From contig JAEOSY010000664.1 of NCBI GenBank assembly GCA_016840125.1, forward strand, positions 1 to 29,241: a DNA stretch of 29,241 bases, in the 5' to 3' direction. The translations under genes were made by a program, and so were the position numbers. Shown here piece after piece: positions 24,894 through 29,241 of the stretch. This DNA comes from Candidatus Helarchaeota archaeon. Lineage in GTDB: Archaea > Asgardarchaeota > Lokiarchaeia > Helarchaeales > HEL-GB-A. The notes beneath the pieces were generated by a model, which made no database searches, was not told the DNA's origin, and was given only the letters and a program-made list of their open reading frames with translations. Within the stretch, counting starts at the first letter, position 1, and every line of letters starts with the position of its first letter.

Positions 24894-25790
24894 TTATTTT
24901 AATTGTTTTAAATATTCAGTAAGATTTAGCCAGTTTCTAATTTTTTCTGGTAAAGTTTCTTTATATTCTTTGATAAAATCTTCAATTTCTTTTCTATGTA
25001 GAACAATTATGTTTTTTTCCTTGTCCTCAAGGTTTAAGTAGTTCCCGGAAACTGCGAATAGATAAACTCTCCCTGAAAACTTTCCTATGTAATCCCTTAT
25101 ATCAATTTTTTGATCGCCACTCTTCACCTGAGCGTAAGCTTGTTCCTTGCCATCTTTTGAACTTAAAATATACTCAATTTTAGGGAGATCTTTTTTACAA
25201 CTGGAGGGATAAAGAACATAACCTTCTTTCAATTGTAAATATAATCCGATTATGTCTTCTAAATCCCGATCATCGAAAAAGCTGAAGGGATCCATGTCAC
25301 CAGGAACGTCAGGTAATGGATAAGTCTGTGTATTTGTTTTTTTATTATACAAGTAGAATGAGTAGGTTGCTGCAATTTCTTTTGTAATTTTCTGGATAGC
25401 TTGAAAAGGCCCAACAAAATAATTCAAGATAGCTCCAATCACTCTATCGCGTAATCCTATTTCATGCCATTCACATTCTCTAATATTCGCTACATTATTT
25501 TGTCTGAACTCTTCTTCCTCAGTATATATCCAAGGACCTTTTACTCTTCCGAGATAATAAATACCAGAATCATTTCTTGTCCAGACTAAATCATCGTTTT
25601 TTATGTCAATTGCGAATATTCTCACTTGACTTTTGGCCTCTGGTTTTTCATCGGGTAGTTTTGCTATGTAATCCTGAAGGTTTGCCGGTTTATGGTCGAT
25701 TCCCCATCCCAATCCTATGACTTTTTTATCAATACAAAATTCGGATGCATTTACTCTTGCTGGTCTAAGCCAGATTCGCCATATTGTCAT
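24894..25790 (-). CDS. PUA-like modified-base reader fused to PD-(D/E)xK nuclease (candidate type IV restriction enzyme)
   Basis: In this 298-residue protein, residues 1-110 read as a PUA/EVE-like fold: GLGWGID at 26-32, IFAIDIKNDDLVWTRNDSGIYYLGRVKG, and a final ECEWHEI strand. Such domains bind modified bases. After a helical linker, about 172-250 form a restriction-type core: helix DRDLEDIIGLYLQLKEGY, YPSSCKKDLPKIEY with E206, then AYAQVKSGD with Q221-x-K223, and RVYLFAVSGNY. The Q-x-K form is typical of Mrr-like nucleases. There is no AAA+ partner nearby, so it would act alone. ATG 25790 has no ribosome site, and CTTATAAA (25815-25822) is placed for a leaderless mRNA. It converges with the winged-helix gene. 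Nuclease fold fairly sure; base modification dependence inferred. Confidence 0.7.
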   Translation of the reverse strand: MTIWRIWLRPARVNASEFCIDKKVIGLGWGIDHKPANLQDYIAKLPDEKPEAKSQVRIFAIDIKNDDLVWTRNDSGIYYLGRVKGPWIYTEEEEFRQNNVANIRECEWHEIGLRDRVIGAILNYFVGPFQAIQKITKEIAATYSFYLYNKKTNTQTYPLPDVPGDMDPFSFFDDRDLEDIIGLYLQLKEGYVLYPSSCKKDLPKIEYILSSKDGKEQAYAQVKSGDQKIDIRDYIGKFSGRVYLFAVSGNYLNLEDKEKNIIVLHRKEIEDFIKEYKETLPEKIRNWLNLTEYLKQLK

Positions 25791-25814
25791 GAACTATAAT
25801 TATAATTAGATGTG

Positions 25815-25822
25815 CTTATAAA
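25815..25822 (-). promoter_or_regulatory. TATA box of the reader-nuclease gene
   Basis: On the minus strand TTTATAAG lies about 29 bases before ATG 25790, which predicts an almost leaderless transcript. No Shine-Dalgarno sequence is present. Confidence 0.5.
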
Positions 25823-25873
25823 GTAGCTAGGTTTTTCAAGGAATTAGCGCGCATCTTAAGAACTTAATCTACG

Positions 25874-25887
25874 TCACGATTTCGTGA
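25874..25887. repeat. Inverted repeat TCACGA-TT-TCGTGA
   Basis: This perfect 6+6 base inverted repeat with a two-base centre lies in the gap between the nuclease gene and the 274-residue gene. The half-sites recur in swapped order (TCGTGA-TT-TCACGA) at 28962-28975, near the other end of the accessory region. Confidence 0.5.
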
Positions 25888-25926
25888 TGAGATTGGACAC
25901 GATTAAAACAGAAACTATAAAAAAAT

Positions 25927-26751
25927 TTAGAATACGCGAGTATCTATGGAGAAATCGTAGGTAATTCCTACCTTAACACCTATCTCTACTCCGATCAGTT
26001 TGATATTTGCGTCAATTCCTCCTAGAAAATCGATAAATCCTCCATAATTGAATTTATATCTCAAACTAGGTGAGATGTTAAGTTTAGCCATGATATCACG
26101 CATCAATTTGCCCCTTCGAAATCCCGCTAAAAATTCAGACTCGAATTTTCGTTTAAGCCCATCAGTTATAATTTTAAGATCTGGAACTCTTCCTTTACAA
26201 TTAATGGCTTTTTTGTGTACCTCCATTGCATGCGCGAAATCCTTCTGGACTGCTTTATTACCCGTTATTAATCCCCAACCTACATTCCACATGCCTGAAA
26301 GGGATTTCCCTATCCGATGTAGATTGAAGGAGAATAAATCATTAACATTTCCTTGTATTCTATCCTCTTCCTTCGCTTCCTCGAATTTCAAAGGATCTAA
26401 AGAAGAGAGCTTATTGTTTATACTAGTTAAAGTATTTCCAATGTTTTCTATGTCTTTAACAACTGTATTTGGTTTTATTTGGAGACTCAGCCCATTTGAG
26501 AAATGAACTCCTCCTTCAATTCCGGTCTGAACAAATGCGACTTCACCCTTCGCGGAAGTTTCCCATTTAACTCCAATTGTACCTTCAATAATAATATCAG
26601 GTTCATTACCTTGTTGACTTTCTAAAAATTCCTTGAAATACTCCAAGGTAACTTTTATCGCTTTTAGACTCGCGTGCTGAACAATATTTTCCTTAACATT
26701 ATTAAACTCCAATATTTCAGTCTTGAATTGCGCCTCATTTATTTTCTGCAA
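25927..26751 (-). CDS. Hypothetical protein, weakly trypco2-like N-terminal region
   Basis: This is a 274-residue protein. Residues about 28-95 run helix (LKAIKVTLEYFKEFLES), then strands IIIEGTIGVKWETSAKGEVA and FVQTGIEGGVHF, ending LSLQIKP. The order and spacing resemble the trypco2-like domains found in conflict systems, but the match is weak and by eye only. The middle is helical (LFSFNLHRIGKSLSGMWNV). The end has glycine-spaced alternating strands (FIDFLGGIDANIKLIGVEIG) that look like an amphipathic beta-hairpin. The start is TTG 26751, since no ATG or GTG lies near it in frame; GGGGCGA is a possible ribosome site and TATAAATA (26803-26810) a fitting TATA box. It is adjacent to the reader-nuclease gene in the same direction, 136 bases away. 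Function unknown. Confidence 0.6.
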   Translation of the reverse strand: MQKINEAQFKTEILEFNNVKENIVQHASLKAIKVTLEYFKEFLESQQGNEPDIIIEGTIGVKWETSAKGEVAFVQTGIEGGVHFSNGLSLQIKPNTVVKDIENIGNTLTSINNKLSSLDPLKFEEAKEEDRIQGNVNDLFSFNLHRIGKSLSGMWNVGWGLITGNKAVQKDFAHAMEVHKKAINCKGRVPDLKIITDGLKRKFESEFLAGFRRGKLMRDIMAKLNISPSLRYKFNYGGFIDFLGGIDANIKLIGVEIGVKVGITYDFSIDTRVF

Positions 26752-26802
26752 ATTCTTCGCCCCTTATCTAATAGGTTTGGACTTTGTTTCTCTTACTAGC
26801 AC

Positions 26803-26810
26803 TATTTATA
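26803..26810 (-). promoter_or_regulatory. TATA box of the 274-residue gene
   Basis: TATAAATA on the minus strand lies about 55 bases before TTG 26751, which leaves a leader of roughly 25-30 bases. Confidence 0.45.
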
Positions 26811-26865
26811 ATTTTGCTCTTGGAAGTTTACAACCAAATTCATTTAAAGAAAATCCTTCGTGAAA

Positions 26866-26877
26866 CGTGATTTATAC
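26866..26877 (+). repeat. 12-base direct repeat CGTGATTTATAC, copy 1
   Basis: This exact 12-mer is shared with 27799-27810, and the preceding dozen bases are also similar. Both copies lie in intergenic DNA of the accessory region. Confidence 0.5.
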
Positions 26878-26923
26878 CCCTCCCTTTTGGAAACCAAAAC
26901 GAATTTGAATGGCACATTTGTAA

Positions 26924-27058
26924 CCATTTTCTACTCACATTGAATTAAAGCCGTTTCGTCCTTGGATTTTCAAAAAGATGCCTTCTCCGCCCTCCGTTGA
27001 TCCGAATTTAATCGACCGCAACCTAAAAATGATGTTTGGACTATTGAAAACCCTATAG
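26924..27058 (+). pseudogene. Possible C-terminal gene fragment in a 321-base gap
   Basis: Between the 274-residue gene and the small membrane-protein gene, a plus-strand frame opens after TAA 26921-26923 and runs 44 codons to TAG 27058 (PFSTHIELKPFRPWIF, later VDPNLIDRNLKMMFGLLKTL). Upstream, a second frame (26820-26945) also reads protein-like but carries stops. Together they look like a decayed coding sequence broken by frameshifts. The source family is not recognised; a transposase remnant is possible. Apart from this and a TATA box the gap holds nothing clear. Confidence 0.3.
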
Positions 27059-27073
27059 TTTTTATTGTAAAGA

Positions 27074-27565
27074 TTATACAACCATATATAAAGAAATAAG
27101 AGCAAACCATAGCACCACTAAAGGGATTACAACACATAATGATGCTAAAACGAGATTTTTTCGTTTCTCGGAATCTATAAGCATTGCTTCAATACCTCCA
27201 GACATAATCAGAAAAGCTCCAACCCACAGAAGTGTTTTTGTAAATTGAGTTAGAGGAACGTCTATACCATAGTAATGTGATTTAACAAAAAATAGTGTGG
27301 TTAGTAATAAATCAAAAACTCCTACAATAAGAGCTGCCACTGAAAAAAACCCTACTGCTTCATCCCCACTCCTAATTAATACAATCCCTAATATTAACGC
27401 AATTACTCCAAAAATTATTGGCTCAGGTGTACCCGATCCAAAAGTGAGTTCAGCAATTTCCCAAATAGGTGAGTAATTCGAGAACCAATCTACTAATGTT
27501 ATAAGCAAAAGAATCCCTCCCACAATAGTCATTATACCTCCTATCTTACACCATTTCCTATCCAC
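27074..27565 (-). CDS. Small four-helix membrane protein
   Basis: This 163-residue protein has four transmembrane segments: IMTIVGGILLLITLVDWF, IIFGVIALILGIVLI, AALIVGVFDLLLTTLFFV plus LLWVGAFLIMSGGIEAM, and LVLASLCVVIPLVVLW. Loops between them are short and charged (DSEKRKN). The start is GTG 27565, preceded by GGGAGGTC at good spacing. Upstream a nine-base direct repeat CTACAAATT (27599-27607 and 27618-27626) may be a regulator site. No family is recognised. A membrane component in an accessory island can be an immunity or effector protein, but nothing here shows that. Confidence 0.7.
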   Translation of the reverse strand: MDRKWCKIGGIMTIVGGILLLITLVDWFSNYSPIWEIAELTFGSGTPEPIIFGVIALILGIVLIRSGDEAVGFFSVAALIVGVFDLLLTTLFFVKSHYYGIDVPLTQFTKTLLWVGAFLIMSGGIEAMLIDSEKRKNLVLASLCVVIPLVVLWFALISLYMVV

Positions 27566-27798
27566 AAACTTGACCTCCCAAGTTCTTCTATTCTCCAGCT
27601 ACAAATTGTATTAGCATCTACAAATTAAAAAGGGATAGTTTTTTTCTTTTGCTCGTCATGACAGTTTAAAATAGAGAAATAATAAGAAAAAAAACTCGAT
27701 GGTTCTGATTCTTGCAAAAAGTACCAAATTATTAAATCTTAACCTAAAAAATCTTGGAGCTGTTATTCCAGCACATACAGAGAAACCCGTCCTCAAAT

Positions 27799-27810
27799 CG
27801 TGATTTATAC
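27799..27810 (+). repeat. 12-base direct repeat CGTGATTTATAC, copy 2
   Basis: Identical to 26866-26877. It lies 86 bases before the RHH antitoxin start. Confidence 0.5.
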
Positions 27811-27859
27811 TGCTCTGTTCAACTCACTAAGAATTGAATACAACCATTTATATCTAAAT

Positions 27860-27883
27860 CTACATATATAGATATAGATGTAG
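27860..27883. promoter_or_regulatory. Imperfect palindrome, probable RHH autoregulatory operator
   Basis: A 24-base near-palindrome runs from CTACAT to ATGTAG; 20 of 24 positions are symmetric. It covers the TATA-like sequence directly upstream of the RHH antitoxin. Antitoxins of this fold usually repress their own promoter at such sites. Confidence 0.55.
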
Positions 27884-27895
27884 AGGTGATTTAAA

Positions 27896-28129
27896 TTGAC
27901 ATCTAAAACAATTTCTGTAACTCAGGAGGTCTATAATCTCTTAAAAAAGATGAAATTACCTCATGAAAGCTTTGGAGATACTATCGAGCGGTTATGTAAA
28001 AACTTTTCAGCGGATAATTTAACGAAATGGTTCGATATCACCGATGGTTGGGAGAATATGACGGATGAGGAATATAATGAGATTAATGGAGTAATATCCA
28101 AGTTTGGTAAAAACTTAAAACTTTCATAA
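27896..28129 (+). CDS. Orphan ribbon-helix-helix (VapB-type) antitoxin
   Basis: This 77-residue protein begins TSKTISVTQEVYNLLKKMKL, a ribbon strand plus first helix, followed by SFGDTIERLCKN, the second helix. This is the VapB-like RHH pattern seen in many archaea. The acidic C-terminal half (WFDITDGWENMTDEEYNEI) would bind the toxin. The start is TTG 27896, with GAGGTGATT well placed. No toxin gene follows on the plus strand. Instead the last six bases overlap the end of the convergent vapC gene. It could neutralise that VapC, a toxin elsewhere, or be a remnant pair. Confidence 0.75.
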   Translation: MTSKTISVTQEVYNLLKKMKLPHESFGDTIERLCKNFSADNLTKWFDITDGWENMTDEEYNEINGVISKFGKNLKLS

Positions 28130-28621
28130 TTGATCGATTCGTATTGGGTCCTTCGAGAGATCTTTGAGCCAAAAACTAAACTTTTCATTGAATTCAAGAA
28201 TTTTTTGTATTATCCCTTTGTTTTTTCTGACTATTTTCAATAACGTTTCATCATACATAGCTAACATATCAGTATAACACACTGCAGTAGCCAGAATCAA
28301 GCAGTCTATGAAGTCAGTATGGATTTTTCTAATTTCTTTTGCTAATTCCAAGGCAAATGGATGCGAATACCACGAAAGCTTTGTTAATCGTTTATCCCAC
28401 CTAATTGAATCTAAACCCTTGATTATATCATTTACCGTCAAGGAATCATCCGATTGTGATAGTTTCACTCCCTTTGCCGCTAATTCAAATAGTGTAATCT
28501 CACAATAATGACATTGATAGTTTTGATCACGTAAAAGTGTTTTTAAGAGCGCAGACGGAAGTGTTTCAATTTCTATACTTAATGCTGGAAGAAAGTAAGT
28601 CGTATCTATTAGTATTTTCAT
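28124..28621 (-). CDS. vapC: VapC-type PIN-domain toxin
   Basis: This 165-residue PIN-domain ribonuclease shows D6 in ILIDTTYFL, E46 in ITLFEL, D103/D106 in TDFIDCLILATA and D124 in AMYDETLL, the expected acidic metal cluster. VapC toxins cleave tRNA or rRNA and stop growth. It is longer than typical VapC by about 30 residues at the C-terminus. ATG 28621 overlaps the AbrB antitoxin stop (ATGA), and GAGGAAG lies before it, a classic coupled toxin-antitoxin operon. Its 3' end overlaps the convergent RHH antitoxin gene by six bases. Confidence 0.85.
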   Translation of the reverse strand: MKILIDTTYFLPALSIEIETLPSALLKTLLRDQNYQCHYCEITLFELAAKGVKLSQSDDSLTVNDIIKGLDSIRWDKRLTKLSWYSHPFALELAKEIRKIHTDFIDCLILATAVCYTDMLAMYDETLLKIVRKNKGIIQKILEFNEKFSFWLKDLSKDPIRIDQL

Positions 28622-28878
28622 TGCTCAGCTTCCTCTGAAAGTCTTCTTCGAAATTCCTTCCAAGCTTGTGTACTAATTGTCACCTTTGCAGGCTGTTCAA
28701 GAATTTCATCAAGTGAGTGGAGTTTTCTTATTATTAAATTATTCCGATGCATCACTAACAGAATTGGCTGATTCCTCACTAACCCTAATTTCTCTCTAAC
28801 TTCCTTGGGGGGAAAAATTTCTCCTTTAGAACCTACTTTCAAGACAAACTCATTTCCCTCGGATACTGATAATTTCAT
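28618..28878 (-). CDS. vapB: AbrB/MazE-type antitoxin
   Basis: This 86-residue protein has a swapped-hairpin AbrB domain at about 10-52 (FVLKVGSKGEIFPPKEVREK, then LGLVRNQPILLVM) and a C-terminal tail (EILEQPAKVTISTQAWKEFR) for toxin binding. It precedes vapC with a four-base overlap. No ribosome site lies before ATG 28878. The TATA-like sequence inside the inverted repeat at 28893-28918 predicts a leaderless mRNA. Confidence 0.8.
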   Translation of the reverse strand: MKLSVSEGNEFVLKVGSKGEIFPPKEVREKLGLVRNQPILLVMHRNNLIIRKLHSLDEILEQPAKVTISTQAWKEFRRRLSEEAEQ

Positions 28879-28892
28879 AAATAAAAAGGGTC

Positions 28893-28918
28893 ACTCGAAT
28901 TATATAAATATTTCGAGT
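28893..28918. promoter_or_regulatory. Inverted repeat overlapping the TATA box of the AbrB-VapC operon
   Basis: Perfect seven-base arms ACTCGAA and TTCGAGT enclose TTATATAAATAT. Binding of the antitoxin here would cover the TATA box and switch off the operon. It lies 15-40 bases before ATG 28878. Confidence 0.6.
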
Positions 28919-28961
28919 AGACTTTCTTTTCTCTATACTTTTACAACTGAGAGACGTTAAA

Positions 28962-28975
28962 TCGTGATTTCACGA
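28962..28975. repeat. Inverted repeat TCGTGA-TT-TCACGA
   Basis: This perfect 6+6 inverted repeat is flanked by direct ACGTTA copies (28954-28959, 28975-28980). It has the half-sites of 25874-25887 in reversed order. It lies just after the stop of the partial gene at the right edge. Confidence 0.5.
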
Positions 28976-28988
28976 CGTTATAGTAATT

Positions 28989-29241
28989 TTAATTTCCTTC
29001 CTCTTCAATTGAATTCTCATTAAAGTGTGAATACAGTTCGTTTTCATGATGGATTGAATAAATTATTCCGATATAAGCTCCCGATGCTGATTGCAGTGAT
29101 ATTGCTAATGGATTAACTATTAAAGTATTCAAGAGAGCATATTGAGGGATTTCAAACTTAACAGCTAAGATAGCTATTAATTTTTGGAAGGCCTGAAAGT
29201 GTTCATTATAATCACTGGAAAGATCACTAAAATTTATTCTC
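28989..29241 (-). CDS. Partial hypothetical protein, C-terminal 83 residues
   Basis: On the minus strand the frame is open from the window edge to TAA 28989. It begins RINFSDLSSDYNEHFQAFQK and continues with a hydrophobic stretch (LIAILAV, ALLNTLIVNPLAISL, SGAYIGIIYSI), then an acidic end (HHENELYSHFNENS, EEEGN). A membrane-associated or helical C-terminus is likely. The start lies outside the window. No family is recognised. Confidence 0.6.
   Translation of the reverse strand, partial: RINFSDLSSDYNEHFQAFQKLIAILAVKFEIPQYALLNTLIVNPLAISLQSASGAYIGIIYSIHHENELYSHFNENSIEEEGN

Larger units (their letters stand above)
27566..27895. other. 330-base intergenic stretch
   Basis: This gap holds the CTACAAATT direct repeats, a T7 run at about 27640, a 34-codon plus-strand frame without ribosome site (27699-27803), the second CGTGATTTATAC copy and the palindromic operator before the RHH gene. 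I see no convincing additional gene. Confidence 0.5.

Noticed and set aside
27699..27803. 34-codon plus-strand frame (MVLILAKSTKLLN...)
   Set aside because: No ribosome site and no recognisable pattern; it could be a relic, but the support is too weak to annotate it as a gene.
1..29241. tRNA, rRNA, riboswitch or replication origin
   Set aside because: No cloverleaf, rRNA-like block, known aptamer pattern or origin-binding-box cluster was seen on either strand.

Overview
The window most likely comes from an archaeon, and probably from an Asgard-type (Promethearchaeota-like) lineage. The archaeal signs are TATA-box promoters at the expected spacing, short T-tract terminators, and a mix of Shine-Dalgarno-led and leaderless genes. 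The Asgard suggestion rests on eukaryote-like proteins side by side: a Rab/Ras-like GTPase fused to leucine-rich repeats and a TIR-like domain, a sphingosine-1-phosphate-lyase-family enzyme, a PHD/RING-like zinc protein, transporters that appear to carry a longin/roadblock-like tail, a HEAT-repeat protein, and lysine-rich tail-like proteins. This is an inference; no rRNA or tRNA gene is present to anchor it.

Layout. (1) 1-152: a partial unknown gene. (2) 249-6621 (perhaps to 6798), minus strand: a tight operon read from right to left. It encodes a large anchored exoprotein, a four-helix membrane protein, a membrane-anchored protein ending in a Regnase-like NYN ribonuclease domain, a two-helix membrane protein related to the four-helix one, and a tandem OB-fold single-strand nucleic-acid-binding protein. 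This is the strongest candidate for an undescribed system. (3) 7069-10140: a small LRR protein, a small alpha/beta protein and a HEAT-repeat protein. (4) 10386-17094: two lysine-rich proteins that share a conserved upstream element flank a tandemly duplicated MFS transporter and the GTPase-LRR-TIR gene. (5) 17258-20309: the S1P-lyase-like enzyme, a divergent zinc-finger membrane protein and an unknown helical protein. (6) 20449-24846: a huge NosD-type parallel beta-helix surface protein, directly followed by a two-winged-helix regulator. (7) 24894-29241: an AT-rich accessory region with a PUA-like reader/PD-(D/E)xK nuclease candidate, an unknown protein, a small membrane protein, an orphan RHH antitoxin, an AbrB-VapC toxin-antitoxin pair, repeated short motifs, a possible gene relic and a partial gene.

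How the parts may work together. Region 2 looks like one envelope-spanning machine in which nucleic-acid binding and RNA cleavage are attached to a surface complex. Region 4 links transport (MFS with a GTPase-regulator-like tail) with a GTPase-LRR-TIR signalling or immune protein. Region 7 reads as a small defence and toxin-antitoxin island. All functions were read from motifs by eye; none was confirmed by a search.
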